Positions 27,060 to 37,040 of a DNA stretch of 64,000 bases are shown piece by piece (position 1 is the first letter of the stretch; each line of letters begins with the position of its first letter). This DNA is from Chryseobacterium formosum (GTDB lineage: Bacteria > Bacteroidota > Bacteroidia > Flavobacteriales > Weeksellaceae). Location of the stretch: contig NZ_JAOVZW010000008.1 of NCBI RefSeq assembly GCF_026460885.1, positions 372,001-436,000 of the forward strand, in the 5' to 3' direction. The position numbers and the translations under genes were made by a program. The notes under the pieces were generated by a model. The model was given only the letters and a program-made list of their open reading frames with translations. It made no database searches and was not told where the DNA came from.

Positions 27060-29564
27060 ATGTTCGACAAAGCAATCACTGTATTTATTCTTGGCTTTTT
27101 TACGGTATTTTGTTCGGCCCAACAGGTTCGACCTTCAAAATCATCTGAAATTTATCGTGAACTCAAAACCCTTAAACACCTGCCTAAAGTTTTATACTTG
27201 GCTGCTCATCCCGATGATGAAAATACAGGATTACTATCCTGGTTAATCAATGACCAAAATGTAGAAACGGGATATTTGTCTTTAACCAGAGGTGATGGTG
27301 GTCAGAATTTATTAGGGACTGAACAAGGTGCTGCATTGGGTTTAATCAGAACGCATGAGCTTTTAGAGGCAAGAAAGTTAGACGGTGCCCAACAGTTTTT
27401 TACCCGGGCGATTGATTTCGGGTTCTCTAAAAATACGACTGATACCTTTAAACAATGGGATGCGGATCTCATTACAGCAGATGTCGTTTGGGTCATCCGT
27501 AAATTCCGTCCTGATGTGATCATTTGTCGTTTTCCGCCTACTGCTGCGGCGGGTCACGGACAACATGCGGCTTCGGCTGTGCTTGCGCAAAAAGCTTTTA
27601 AGCTGGCAGGCGATAAAAATGCTTTTCCGGATCAATTAAAATATGTCAATGTATGGCAACCAAAACGTTTGTTGTGGAATACTTTCCGCTTTGGTTCGGT
27701 AAATACGACTGCCGAAAATCAATTGAAAGTTACCGTTGGGCAATACGATGCGCAATTGGGAATGGGCTATGGTGAACTAGCTGGATTAAGCAGAAGTTTA
27801 CATAAAAGTCAGGGTGCGGGAACACAATCTGTAGCCGGCATCAAAACAGAATATTTCAGCCACGTTCTTGGTGAAACTGCAAAAGTAACTCTTCTTGATG
27901 GTGTAGCTAAAACATGGACTTCAAAAGGAAATACTGATATCGACCAATCTTTAAATAAAATTATTTCCACTTTTAATTTCAATAATCCTGATCTCAGCTT
28001 ACCTGCTTTGCTTGATTTGCGAAAAAAAGTCATGGCTCTAAAAGATACAGACTTAAAAAAGGATAAAATTAAATCTCTTGATCATATCATTTTAAGCTGT
28101 GCAGGCTTCATGGGCGAGGTGGTGACCAATCAGGCTGAAGCAGTTGCCGGAGACAATTACAATTTTAGATTAAATCTGATTTCAAGAGCTACAAATCCTG
28201 TCGTTTTAGAAAATGTAAGATGGTTAAGTCAATCCGAAAACTTGAATAGAAAATTGTCAAAAGACTCTTTAATTACCATTCAGCACGATATTCAGATTCC
28301 AGCTGATGCAGCACTTACAGAACCTTACTGGTTGGCAAAAGCTCCAACGAACGCGGCAATATTTTCTGTTCCAAATGATACTTTAGTCGGTTTGCCCGAA
28401 GAAGAATCACCATTAAATGTTTTGCTGGATTTAAAAATAGGTTCTGAAAAATTTGAGGTTAAACTTCCTTTATCTTTCAAAAAATTAGATCCTGTACGTG
28501 GCGATGTAGTGGAAGCTTTGCGCATTGTTCCTGCCTTGGAATTGAAATTTACCCAACCGCTGTTTTTAGTTAAAGAAAATGTAGATCTGAATGTAAGCTT
28601 AAATTTTAAGGTGAATTCCGATAAACAATTCAATAATGGAAAAGTAAATCTGATGTTTAACGGAGAAAGAGTATGCGGTGGTGATTTAAAATCAGTTAAT
28701 GGAAAAGATTTTACAGTAGATTACGTCATTCCAAAAGCTAAATTAGCCTCAATAAAATCAAATCAGTTACAGTTGGAAGCTAATTTTGTTTCAGATGGAG
28801 TCACTTACAATAAAAAACAGGTGTTAATTCAGTATCCGCATTTGCCTTCACTACAATATTTTGCACCTTCTACAGTTGCTGTCATGAAAGGTGATATTCA
28901 GATGAAAGTGAAAAAAGTGGGTTATGTTCAGGGTGCAGGTGATTTCATTCCTGAGTTCCTAAGAATTGCAGGTATTCAGGTAGATGTTCTGAAAGATGAA
29001 GATTTTTATGGAAATCCTGATGAATCAGCCGGAAACAGCAGTCTAAACAGACTTTCGCAATATGATGCCATCGTTCTTGGTGTTCGTGCCAATAATACAG
29101 AGAAAAAACTGGGTCGTTGGATGCCGTTTTTATGGTCTTATGTAAAAACAGGTGGTAATTTGGTAATGCAGTACAACACCAATCAAGATACAACCGTTGA
29201 CCAATTGGGAATGTACAGTTTCAACATTGCCAATAAACGTGTTACCGAAGAAAATGCTGAGGTTAAGTTTTTAAATCCTAATCATAAATTACTGAACTTT
29301 CCAAACAAAATTACTGCGGAAGATTTCAATGGTTGGGTACAGGAGCGTGGTGCTTATTTCCCTGTTCAATGGGATAAGGCGTACGAACCGCTTTTTGAAA
29401 TGCACGATTCGGGTGAAGAGCCTCTGCAGGGATCAACTTTATATACGAAATACGGGAAGGGTAATTTTATTTATACCCCGTTGGCATTTTTTAGACAGTT
29501 ACCTGCGGGAAATGTGGGAGCGGCAAGATTATTTTTAAACTTTTTATCTGCACAGAAAAACTGA
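27060..29564 (+). CDS. PIG-L (LmbE-like) family deacetylase, exported
   Basis: An 834-residue protein from ATG 27060; the TTG at 27039 lies within the -7 box and is excluded. A signal peptide (residues 1-19, ending CSAQ) precedes a PIG-L/LmbE zinc deacetylase domain with AAHPDDENTG (metal-binding HPDDE) at about residues 43-52 and GHGQHAAS. The C-terminal ~250 residues resemble a glutamine-amidotransferase-like fold (YDAIVLGVRANNTEKK) seen in long Bacteroidota members. It probably removes N-acetyl groups from glycans in the periplasm. It starts an operon with a small membrane protein and a sodium symporter, suggesting deacetylation coupled to uptake. Confidence 0.88.
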   Translation: MFDKAITVFILGFFTVFCSAQQVRPSKSSEIYRELKTLKHLPKVLYLAAHPDDENTGLLSWLINDQNVETGYLSLTRGDGGQNLLGTEQGAALGLIRTHELLEARKLDGAQQFFTRAIDFGFSKNTTDTFKQWDADLITADVVWVIRKFRPDVIICRFPPTAAAGHGQHAASAVLAQKAFKLAGDKNAFPDQLKYVNVWQPKRLLWNTFRFGSVNTTAENQLKVTVGQYDAQLGMGYGELAGLSRSLHKSQGAGTQSVAGIKTEYFSHVLGETAKVTLLDGVAKTWTSKGNTDIDQSLNKIISTFNFNNPDLSLPALLDLRKKVMALKDTDLKKDKIKSLDHIILSCAGFMGEVVTNQAEAVAGDNYNFRLNLISRATNPVVLENVRWLSQSENLNRKLSKDSLITIQHDIQIPADAALTEPYWLAKAPTNAAIFSVPNDTLVGLPEEESPLNVLLDLKIGSEKFEVKLPLSFKKLDPVRGDVVEALRIVPALELKFTQPLFLVKENVDLNVSLNFKVNSDKQFNNGKVNLMFNGERVCGGDLKSVNGKDFTVDYVIPKAKLASIKSNQLQLEANFVSDGVTYNKKQVLIQYPHLPSLQYFAPSTVAVMKGDIQMKVKKVGYVQGAGDFIPEFLRIAGIQVDVLKDEDFYGNPDESAGNSSLNRLSQYDAIVLGVRANNTEKKLGRWMPFLWSYVKTGGNLVMQYNTNQDTTVDQLGMYSFNIANKRVTEENAEVKFLNPNHKLLNFPNKITAEDFNGWVQERGAYFPVQWDKAYEPLFEMHDSGEEPLQGSTLYTKYGKGNFIYTPLAFFRQLPAGNVGAARLFLNFLSAQKN

Positions 29565-29668
29565 TGAACAATCAACTTAAAAACTGGAATATCTGGTACC
29601 TGCTATTAGCAATTGCATTATTAGGTCAGATTGTATTTTATTATTTGTTTACTAAATTCTGGGCATGA
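29564..29668 (+). CDS. 34-residue membrane peptide coupled to the symporter
   Basis: The frame MNNQLKNWNIWYLLLAIALL... encodes 34 residues with one hydrophobic helix (about residues 11-29) and ends TKFWA. Its ATG overlaps the PIG-L stop (TGATG) and its stop overlaps the symporter start (ATGA), so it is translationally coupled at both ends. The gapless arrangement and strong helix argue that it is real, probably a small accessory subunit of the SSS transporter. No family is recognised. Confidence 0.7.
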   Translation: MNNQLKNWNIWYLLLAIALLGQIVFYYLFTKFWA

Positions 29669-31356
29669 GTAATATAGACTGGACAGTTCTTATCTTGACA
29701 CTGGTTGCAGTGGTTGTTTACGGCATATTCATCGGGCGTGGACAGAAAAGCAACGAATCTTACCTGAAAGCAGACAACAAAATGCCTTGGTACATCGTGC
29801 TGATCGGGATTATGGCAACTCAGGCGAGTGCGATTACATTTCTTTCGGCACCTGGACAGGCGTACACAGATGGAATGCGATTCGTTCAGTATTATTTTGG
29901 TCTGCCTTTGGCAATGATTGTGATCTGTATCACTTTTATTCCCATTTTTCAACGCTTAAATGTCTACACGGCCTATGAATATTTAGAAAACCGTTTTGAT
30001 AAAAAAACAAGAGTACTGACTTCGCTCCTTTTTCTTTTTTCAAGAGGCTTATCGACAGGAATCAGTATTTACGCTCCGAGTATTATTTTATCAAGCGTTT
30101 TAAACTGGAATATTTATCTTACAAATGTTTTAACAGGTGGAATTTTATTGATTTACACTTACGTTGGCGGTGCAAAAGCAATTGCTCACACTCAAAAATT
30201 ACAGTTTCTAATTATTCTAGGAACAATGGCTTTTGCGGGATATCTTCTCATTGAAAATATGCCGAATGGAATTGGATTTAAAGATGCGCTTTATCTGGCA
30301 GGGAAATCAGGAAAGCTCAATGTCATCACCACAGACTTCGACTGGAAAGATAAATACAACATCTGGAGCGGATTGATTGGTGGCTTTTTTCTGGCACTTT
30401 CTTATTTCGGTACAGACCAGAGTCAGGTCGGGAGGTACATTACTGCGAAAGACAACACTAATGCAAAAATGGGTTTACTGCTGAATGGTTTGGTCAAAAT
30501 TCCGATGCAGTTTGCGATTCTTTTGATTGGAGCTTTGCTTTTTGCATTCTTTTCCCTTAAACCGGCTCCGATTTATTTTAATGTAAGGTCTTACCAACAT
30601 TTAAAGGAAACAAAACCTGAACAGGCCGCAGTTTTTGAAAAAGAGCATCGGGATTTGCAGGCAAAATTTAATGAAGAATCAAAAGAAATTTTAAAATTAA
30701 AAGAAACTCAGTCTCCTCAACTTAACAACACAATTCAGAATTTTAAAAATACTCAAATCCAGGTGAAATATCTGCACGGAAGGGTAGAGGAAGCTATTAA
30801 TAATTCAAATTTTAATGCGGAGAAAACAGATACGAATTATATTTTCCTGTATTTTGTAAAAAACACTTTGCCTGTGGGGATGATTGGATTACTGTTCGCT
30901 GTTATTTTTCTGGCAAGCTGGGGTTCCATTTCCGCAGCGCTGAATTCACTTGCTGCCTGCTCATTAAAAGATGTTCATTTGATATTTAAAAAAGAAATTC
31001 CTGATGAAGCCACCGAACTGAAGTACAGTCGCCTACACACTTTAGCGTGGGGTGTTTTCTCAATCGGTGTAGCCATGTTTGCCACTCAAATGGGCTCCCT
31101 TATTGAAGCGGTTAACGTATTAGGTTCTCTTTTCTACGGTCCGATATTGGGGATTTTTCTCGTTGCATTTTACTATAAAAAAGTCAACGGGGCGATTGTA
31201 TTTATTTCTGCAATTCTATCAGAAATTGCGGTGATTGCCGTTTATCAGTTCGATATCGTTTCCTTCCTTTGGCTTAACGTAATCGGTGCAGCGGCGGTGA
31301 TTCTATTTTCTTCCATCGGTTTGCTGTTTTATAAGCCGAAAGCCGTAAATTCGTAA
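29665..31356 (+). CDS. Sodium:solute symporter (SSS family)
   Basis: A 563-residue inner-membrane protein with about 13-14 helices and SSS features: GRGQKSNESYLKADNKMPWY near residue 25, ATQASAITFLSAPGQAY, and FGTDQSQVGRY at about 250. A hydrophilic ~90-residue insert (about 310-395) before the last helices is rich in charged residues. It imports a small organic solute with sodium. The operon with a PIG-L deacetylase and a 34-residue membrane peptide points to an amino-sugar or related carbohydrate; this is inference. Confidence 0.9.
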   Translation: MSNIDWTVLILTLVAVVVYGIFIGRGQKSNESYLKADNKMPWYIVLIGIMATQASAITFLSAPGQAYTDGMRFVQYYFGLPLAMIVICITFIPIFQRLNVYTAYEYLENRFDKKTRVLTSLLFLFSRGLSTGISIYAPSIILSSVLNWNIYLTNVLTGGILLIYTYVGGAKAIAHTQKLQFLIILGTMAFAGYLLIENMPNGIGFKDALYLAGKSGKLNVITTDFDWKDKYNIWSGLIGGFFLALSYFGTDQSQVGRYITAKDNTNAKMGLLLNGLVKIPMQFAILLIGALLFAFFSLKPAPIYFNVRSYQHLKETKPEQAAVFEKEHRDLQAKFNEESKEILKLKETQSPQLNNTIQNFKNTQIQVKYLHGRVEEAINNSNFNAEKTDTNYIFLYFVKNTLPVGMIGLLFAVIFLASWGSISAALNSLAACSLKDVHLIFKKEIPDEATELKYSRLHTLAWGVFSIGVAMFATQMGSLIEAVNVLGSLFYGPILGIFLVAFYYKKVNGAIVFISAILSEIAVIAVYQFDIVSFLWLNVIGAAAVILFSSIGLLFYKPKAVNS

Positions 31357-31405
31357 CCGAAAATTAATCATACATTTTTCAGAAATTTAAACAATCAAAA
31401 ATTAT

Positions 31406-31924
31406 ATGAAAACAATGCTTAAATCTGCTACTGTTCTTGTAGCTGCTCTTACGATTTCAGTGAACGCATTTGCACAGGAAACTAAAAAACCTGCAAGCCC
31501 TCCTGCAACTGCAACAGGAAAAATTAAAGACGCCAATATTACGATTGCCTACAACAGTCCGTCTGTAAAAGGTCGTACAATCTGGGGTGATTTGGTACCT
31601 TATGATAAAGTTTGGCGTGCAGGTGCCAATGAAGCAACGACTTTTGAGACCAGTAAAGACATTACTGTTCAGGGTAAAAAACTTCCTGCTGGTAAATACA
31701 GCTTTTTCTTAATTCCAAAAACATCCGGAACTTGGACTGCAGTTTTCAATAAAGAGTCAAAACAATGGGGCGCTTACAAGTACGAAGAATCTAAAGATGC
31801 TTTGCGTGTTGATGTTAAAACAAAGGCTTCAAAAGCCACTCAGGAAATTTTAGTTTACAAAGTAAACAGCAATGGATTCACAATGGATTGGGATAAAATC
31901 TCAGTTCCTGTAGAGATAAAATAA
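31406..31924 (+). CDS. DUF2911 family exported protein
   Basis: A 172-residue protein with a signal peptide (ending AFAQ, ~23 residues) and the DUF2911 core: [39 protein letters not shown] and [12 protein letters not shown]. The family is common in Bacteroidota, periplasmic, with no assigned function. It lies 49 bp behind the symporter gene and ends the operon at a clear terminator. Confidence 0.88.
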   Translation: MKTMLKSATVLVAALTISVNAFAQETKKPASPPATATGKIKDANITIAYNSPSVKGRTIWGDLVPYDKVWRAGANEATTFETSKDITVQGKKLPAGKYSFFLIPKTSGTWTAVFNKESKQWGAYKYEESKDALRVDVKTKASKATQEILVYKVNSNGFTMDWDKISVPVEIK

Positions 31925-31943
31925 ATTTATAGATAAGAATTTA

Positions 31944-31970
31944 AAATCCCGTTAATTCGGGATTTTTTTT
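31944..31970 (+). terminator. Terminator of the PIG-L/symporter operon
   Basis: The stem AAAATCCCG/CGGGATTTT around TTAATT is followed by a T-run. Confidence 0.88.
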
Positions 31971-32040
31971 GTTTAAAGTTTTGATATTTTATCAAAGATT
32001 ATTATTGTAGATATCCGATGATATTGACAGACATTTATAC

Positions 32041-32275
32041 AAATAGTTTTATCGATGATTTGGTTCGTTTGAACCAAATTACACAACAATTGATTATCGC
32101 AAATTTAACATTTGCTTTCTTATAGTTGTAAAGCTTTTGCAATATAATATTAAGCATTAGAATCAATCTAAGTTGACATTGTTTTACTTTATTTTACTAT
32201 CTATAGAAAAGTAAGATTAATTTTTTCTGCAAAAATAAATTTGGTACATTTAAATATATTGTAACCAAATTATTT
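32041..32275 (+). repeat. Dispersed intergenic repeat, copy B
   Basis: Noncoding sequence after the DUF2911 terminator aligns with copies A and C: TTTTATCGATGATTTGGTTC matches copy C, and TAAAGCTTTTGCAATATAAT with the following ATC(T)AAgTTGACAT matches copy A. The hairpin module at the 5' end is not recognisable here. It marks the left border of the accessory island (32.5-44.5 kb). The remainder of the gap to 32517 shows nothing I can name. Confidence 0.6.
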
Positions 32276-32517
32276 ACGTTCAAATGTGCCATGTATGGTT
32301 TATTTTCGAAACAGCATAGTTACATTTTTTATTCTTGATGAAGATGGAGATTTGTATTTTTCACATTCTTTGAGTTGTGATGATTTAAAATAAGAATATT
32401 TATAGGTGAAAATAATTTTCAATTTTCTTAAAACATTCTATATTGCAGAAAATTTAAAAACTAATAATAAAAGGATAGTGAATATTTCCGACTATATCCT
32501 GTAAACTCAAAGTAATA

Positions 32518-32905
32518 ATGAAACCACGACAAATTACCAATTTCAGAAAAAGGGTTCGTCGGCTATCCAATAAAATATTCGTTCAGCTGATCGAATTTTA
32601 CAAACACAAATTATCAAAACGAACCTCAATTTAACGTCCTATTCTTTCATTGGCATACAGCCGAAACGAATACACAAACTTTAGACTATTGCTTGAATAT
32701 GGAGCAAATCCGGACACGCCAACAGCAGGGTGAAGGGATAGTTGATGTCATCGGAAATGGAGGTGCCAAGTTTTTTGATGGGTATGGAAAAGAGTTATTC
32801 AATGAAGTTTATGAATATTTATATGGTTTTAGTGACGGTGTAGCTCTGGTAAAACAAAACGGAACCTGGTTTTATATTGATAAGAAAGGTAAACGATTAT
32901 TTTAA
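32518..32905 (+). pseudogene. Debris of ankyrin-repeat and WG-repeat proteins
   Basis: Three relics follow each other. ATG 32518 opens a 38-residue basic frame (MKPRQITNFRKRVRRL...) that stops at 32632; in the same frame, after the stop, comes an ankyrin-like unit LAYSRNEYTNFRLLLEYGAN with following PDTP. A second frame (about 32737-32905) reads GEGIVDVIGNGG... ending VALVKQNGTWFYIDKKGKRL, which is WG-repeat (KWG) sequence. Neither is a complete gene. Such repeat proteins often sit beside toxin/immunity genes in Bacteroidota. Gene decay at the island border is the simplest reading. Confidence 0.6.
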
Positions 32906-32995
32906 AGATAAAAAATGCCACAAAACTTTCTGTAAAAAATCAGAGCAAAAATTAATGTTTAATCACATAATTTAAAAATTAGAACAGCGATTAGA

Positions 32996-34936
32996 ATGAA
33001 AGAAGATCATCAAATAAATATACCACCAATAATTGACGAAAAAACTAAAAGATTAGAAGGAATTTTAGGGATAAAACCTGGAGAGGATTATACAATATCA
33101 GATATAAGTCTTAAAAATTTAACAATCGATGATTTTCCCATATTGTTGCCCTATTTAAATAACATAAGAACTTTACGTCTCAGCAATTCTGTCATTTCAA
33201 ATTTTTCTGAATTAATGAAGTTGAATCGTTGCATTTACTTTCAGTTGGATAATGTGACATTCCAAAATAATGACTGTACTATAATAAAGGATTTTCCGTA
33301 TGAAATCCGTTTTTCTAATATGAACTTTGATGCCAATTGTATGAATGGTCTTCAAACATCGGGACCTAGGAAAGGACATAAACATCTTTTTATTAAAAAC
33401 TGCCACATTGATAATATTCAGGAACTAAGCAATATAGAAGGTTTATACTCATTACATCTAGACAAAATAACTTTTACTTATCATCCAAAAAAAATAAAAG
33501 AGAAATCAATATGGATGATACATATTTCCGATTCTCAGTTTGAAGATATTTCCTTTATACCTTTTAAAAAATCAGTAACTTACATTGAGTTTAAAAACTG
33601 CCAGATTGGAAGCTTTGACGGAATTTCGGAATTTAAGAAACTCGAAAAAATTAAGATTGATACTGATAGTTCAGTTGAAAAATTACAAGAAATTGAAAAT
33701 CGGATCAATAAACAAATTAAATGTCATTTTGTTCAAACTGAAAAACCATTTGGTTTAAAAAAAGTATTAGGACTCAAAAATTATATTAATCATTTACACT
33801 TTACCAATTTAAAAGAAAAAACGATTGATAATCTCGGAAAATTTAAAAAGGTGAAAGTCCTGTCATTTGATAAATCTAAGTTTTACGTAGATGCTTTTTT
33901 ACACATTGCTAAGCAAATAGAAAGTGTAGAGATGAGAGATTCTGCAATTAAAAAACATAATTATTTAGAGCATTTTCTCAATTTGACAAACTTTGAATCA
34001 ATATGTTTTTCAAGAGATGGTAAAAGTATACGAAATTTTTCAAAATTGCTTCCCCTAAAAAATCAGTTGAAAGAATTGGATTTTTATGAAGATGATGAAA
34101 TGCATAAAAAACCTGTAAACTATTCAATCGAACAATTTACAGCACTGGAATCTTTAAAAATTGGTTATGAAATTTCGTCACAGACTGCTGAATCTATTCT
34201 GAAATTGAAAAAGTTGAAAAAACTGAATATAGATGTTACAAAAACAAAAAAGGTCTTCGACTTAGGAAATTTAAAAAGGCTGGAGTTTTTAATTTTTAAT
34301 TCAAGAGTAAAGTTTACTGGATTTGAAAATCTGAAACGTCTAAAGTCTTTGCAGATCGTTAATGATCGAAAATTTGATGTAAAAACACTTCCAGAAATGA
34401 AATCCTTAAAAAGATTGAATTTTTCTGCTTATGATTCCAGTATTAAAGACCTTGAAAGATTTCCTAATTTAGAATTTCTGAAACTCCAAGGAGTGAAGAA
34501 ATTGCAATTGAAAGCCTTGAAAAAACTAAAGGTTCTGGACTTGGAAAATAGTAGAATTAATGACCTTTCTTCGTTTGAAACTTTACCATCCCTTGAAAAA
34601 TTAAATTTATCAAGCATTCATGGTAATATTAATTTAGAAGGAATCTCGAAATTTCCTAATTTGAAATGGCTGACATTTTTAGAAAGTGAAGAATTAGATG
34701 ATATTTCAGGCTTAGAACCGTTAAAAAAGTTAGAGCGCCTTGATCTATACAAGACAAAAGTTACAGACATACGGGTGCTGAATACTTTACCTAATTTAAA
34801 AGAAGTCAATTTACTAGTGGATAATGCCAAAGAACTTAATCTTGAATCACAATTGGATCGTCCGGAAATCGTTATTTATTGTGGATTGCCAAGTGTGAAT
34901 TTATGGATTTGGGAAAGAGATGAATTTGGGATTTAA
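32996..34936 (+). CDS. Leucine-rich-repeat protein of unknown function
   Basis: A 646-residue soluble protein without signal peptide. From about residue 45 on it is made of ~21-23-residue leucine-rich repeats, clearest at residues 440-620 (KLKVLDLENSRINDLSSFET, LEKLNLSSIHG, LERLDLYKTKVTDI). The C-terminus (VIYCGLPSVNLWIWERDEFG) is distinct. LRR proteins bind other proteins. Codon use is very AT-rich and it stands at the head of an island of small unknown genes, which suggests horizontal acquisition and perhaps an immunity or decoy role; this is inference. Confidence 0.75.
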   Translation: MKEDHQINIPPIIDEKTKRLEGILGIKPGEDYTISDISLKNLTIDDFPILLPYLNNIRTLRLSNSVISNFSELMKLNRCIYFQLDNVTFQNNDCTIIKDFPYEIRFSNMNFDANCMNGLQTSGPRKGHKHLFIKNCHIDNIQELSNIEGLYSLHLDKITFTYHPKKIKEKSIWMIHISDSQFEDISFIPFKKSVTYIEFKNCQIGSFDGISEFKKLEKIKIDTDSSVEKLQEIENRINKQIKCHFVQTEKPFGLKKVLGLKNYINHLHFTNLKEKTIDNLGKFKKVKVLSFDKSKFYVDAFLHIAKQIESVEMRDSAIKKHNYLEHFLNLTNFESICFSRDGKSIRNFSKLLPLKNQLKELDFYEDDEMHKKPVNYSIEQFTALESLKIGYEISSQTAESILKLKKLKKLNIDVTKTKKVFDLGNLKRLEFLIFNSRVKFTGFENLKRLKSLQIVNDRKFDVKTLPEMKSLKRLNFSAYDSSIKDLERFPNLEFLKLQGVKKLQLKALKKLKVLDLENSRINDLSSFETLPSLEKLNLSSIHGNINLEGISKFPNLKWLTFLESEELDDISGLEPLKKLERLDLYKTKVTDIRVLNTLPNLKEVNLLVDNAKELNLESQLDRPEIVIYCGLPSVNLWIWERDEFGI

Positions 34937-35020
34937 AAAGTGAGCCCACTAATATGTGCCGAATATGTTGTTAGTAATTGTTACGCAGTCAACTATTGAA
35001 GTAAAACCATTGTTTTTTAT

Positions 35021-35417
35021 TTAATATTAAAAGGGAGCATTTCGGATGTTGAATCTAGATATTCCATTTGAAAATAATAAGTTTTATTCTTAATGACATT
35101 GAAGTTCACCCCTTTGAAATCAAGAAATAAGCTGTTATTCATGTCTTCAATTTTTGCTTTTATAATAAATTGGGCAGATCCCCCGATTTCGATTGTAATT
35201 AAATTTTCAGTGTAATTATTGGTGACAAGTAATTATCTACTCTTGCTACTTTATTGTGATGCTCTTCGTACAAATTAACTGTTCTTCTTGTAAAATCTCC
35301 CGAATCGTCAGAAATATTGGAGATAATGGTTTTTTCGGAGAAATTATATAAACTTACTGTAAATAAGATGATTGTTTCTGTCTGCTTAATATCTACATTT
35401 ATCTTAATTTTATTCAT
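35021..35417 (-). pseudogene. Unknown ~130-residue protein, frameshifted
   Basis: The ATG at 35417 starts MNKIKINVDIKQTETIILFT; the frame ends at 35199, but the next frame continues directly (LVTNNYTENLITIEIGG ... SEMLPFNIK, stop at 35021). One missing C near 35225 (TACCTT to TACTT) explains the break, so the intact protein would be ~131 residues, beta-rich and soluble. The family is not recognised. It is the last of three minus-strand small genes in the island and may be an immunity-type gene. Confidence 0.5.
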
Positions 35418-35498
35418 GTTCTTGGCTTATCTTCTCTAAAAGATTGTAATTAATTTATTTTTTGAGCGTTCCCTTTAATAATTTTATCGCCATCTTTA

Positions 35499-36122
35499 TT
35501 AAGAGCTGAAATTAGAATATGAAAGATTATAATCATTAAAAAAAGTGTTTAGCTCCTCAAAACTGTTAAAATTATGCACTTCGTCCCTAGAATAGGTAGA
35601 TTCATCATATTGTAATCCTGCAGGACTTTCTTCCCATGTTAAAATAATCTGTCCGTTGTATAACCACACCTGTATTAAGCCGGTATTTTCGTTTCGTTCG
35701 TTTTCACTGTAAATATAAGAACACCGTTTGTGTGATTGAATTTTGGAAATAAATTTTTCTTTATCCATTTTTTTCTTTGCAGAATAATGCCAGATATTTT
35801 CTAAAAATAATAAATACCTTCCTGCTTGATATTCGCCATAAGAAAACAGATAGATCAAATTGTGGTTTTTGAGATAATTAACTTCCAATCCATCTTCAGA
35901 TGTATATTTTTCAATAAAACTATTGACCAGACTAAATTTACTTTCTTGAATAATCGCATTAAAACTTTCCTCATCTATTTCTTTTTTCAGATTTCTTAAC
36001 GGATTATTGTAAAAATCAGTTAATTTGATCTTTTGATACTCAAGTTCAAAAATCTCTTCAAGACATTTTTCTTCATCTCCGTCAAATAATTTTTGTTTGC
36101 CAATTTCAATTTTTTTAATCAT
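35499..36122 (-). CDS. Unknown soluble protein (island gene)
   Basis: A 207-residue acidic/lysine-rich protein without signal or membrane helix. It has a mixed alpha/beta look, with WHYSAKKKMDKEKFISKIQS and a C-terminal TWEESPAGLQYDESTYSRDE. I do not recognise the family; the size, acidity and context (small AT-rich orphan genes) resemble immunity proteins of polymorphic toxin systems. The end of the upstream frameshifted gene overlaps its start (ATG within CATGATTAA), so they form an operon. Confidence 0.6.
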   Translation of the reverse strand: MIKKIEIGKQKLFDGDEEKCLEEIFELEYQKIKLTDFYNNPLRNLKKEIDEESFNAIIQESKFSLVNSFIEKYTSEDGLEVNYLKNHNLIYLFSYGEYQAGRYLLFLENIWHYSAKKKMDKEKFISKIQSHKRCSYIYSENERNENTGLIQVWLYNGQIILTWEESPAGLQYDESTYSRDEVHNFNSFEELNTFFNDYNLSYSNFSS

Positions 36123-36482
36123 GTTTAATGAATTTGAAGATAAAATTATTCACTTTTTTCTTTCGGAATGGGATCTCCTGTTTTAGATCAATGGTATATT
36201 TTTCATGGAAACTTTTAAGGGTTTCAGGTTCGTGCGTGAAAGGATTAACTCCGTATTCTATAATAAAGCTTGTAACATTATCCGGTTCGCCCATATTACC
36301 ATTAAACTTGCGGACATTGTATTTTTTTTCAAAAGAATCTTCTACTTCTTTTATTTCTTTTTTGGCTTTTAAGTCATGTTTCTGGTTTTTTTACGGATTC
36401 CATCATTTGTTTAATTTCAGTAATATTGTTGTTCAGCAGGAAAGGGATAGTCTTCTATGCGTATAATTCTTCTTAGTTTCAT
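36115..36482 (-). pseudogene. Unknown ~120-residue protein with two frameshifts
   Basis: The minus strand from ATG 36482 reads MKLRRIIRIEDYPFPAEQQ, then shifts frame near 36430 to NNITEIKQMMESVKK, and again within an A7 run near 36380 to NQKHDLKAKKEIKEVEDSFE and on to KVNNFIFKFIKHD, stopping at 36115. The three pieces join smoothly as one ~120-residue protein. Its 3' end overlaps the next gene. The family is unknown. The second shift lies in a homopolymer, so a sequencing error is possible there, but two independent shifts favour decay. Confidence 0.5.
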
Positions 36483-36629
36483 TAATTTAGTATTTTAATT
36501 TCTTAAACTGGATTTATTTTATTAAAATAATGTTAGTTTAAATCAATATCTGTAAATATATTAACTTTAATTTATTGATTATTACTAAAGATTATTTTGT
36601 ACCCTTGTTAATATTATATGACTATCGCC

Positions 36630-36998
36630 ATGAAAAAAATATATGTTGAACAAATTCGCATTATTTTGTTACAATCTATAGAAGCTTCATTTAATTTTAA
36701 TTCTTATCAAAGCTAAAAAGAAGAATTTAAAAAGAGTAACGAGTTTTTCTCAACTAATGAGCCTGATTATAAAACTTTTTTACAGCAATTAGGAGAAAGT
36801 TTAAAAATAATTTTAAACAATATCAACAAAGTAAATCTATTCAATTTTTTTCCTGTAGAGGAATTGATACCAGGCATGAATAACGAAGAATTGAAGCCTT
36901 ATTTTATATTGTTATGGGAGAGTTTTTTTGCTGATGAAAATTGGGAAGATAAGAATTATGAAGATATTCTTTTTGAATTGGACTATAAAGAATTTTAA
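36630..36998 (+). pseudogene. Unknown ~122-residue protein with in-frame TAA
   Basis: The frame MKKIYVEQIRIILLQSIEAS is interrupted by TAA at codon 29 (36714-36716) and continues in the same frame with KEEFKKSNEFFSTNE, GESLKIILNNINKVNLFNFF and ends ENWEDKNYEDILFELDYKEF. The second half is clearly paralogous to the frame at 37724-37936 (KESLKITLNNLEKVELFQFF ... EIDHGNYL). It is therefore one member of a local duplicated family, disabled by a nonsense codon. The function is unknown; an immunity role is a guess from context. Confidence 0.55.
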
Positions 36999-37040
36999 TC
37001 ATAAAGTTTGTACAACAGCTAACTTAAAAATAAACTCAAG

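Noticed and set aside
27039..27062. TTG start for the PIG-L protein.
   Set aside because: It lies in the -7 box TATATTTG; the signal peptide begins at ATG 27060.
32246..32300. A promoter or gene start near TTTGGTACATTTAAATATAT in copy B.
   Set aside because: It resembles a -24-type GG element, but no GC ten bases later, and the segment aligns with copy C instead.
36128..36466. 112-residue plus-strand frame starting MNLKIKLFTFFFRN.
   Set aside because: It is the antisense of a frameshifted minus-strand gene (36115-36482) that is continuous with the operon there; the composition of the plus frame is that of a shadow.
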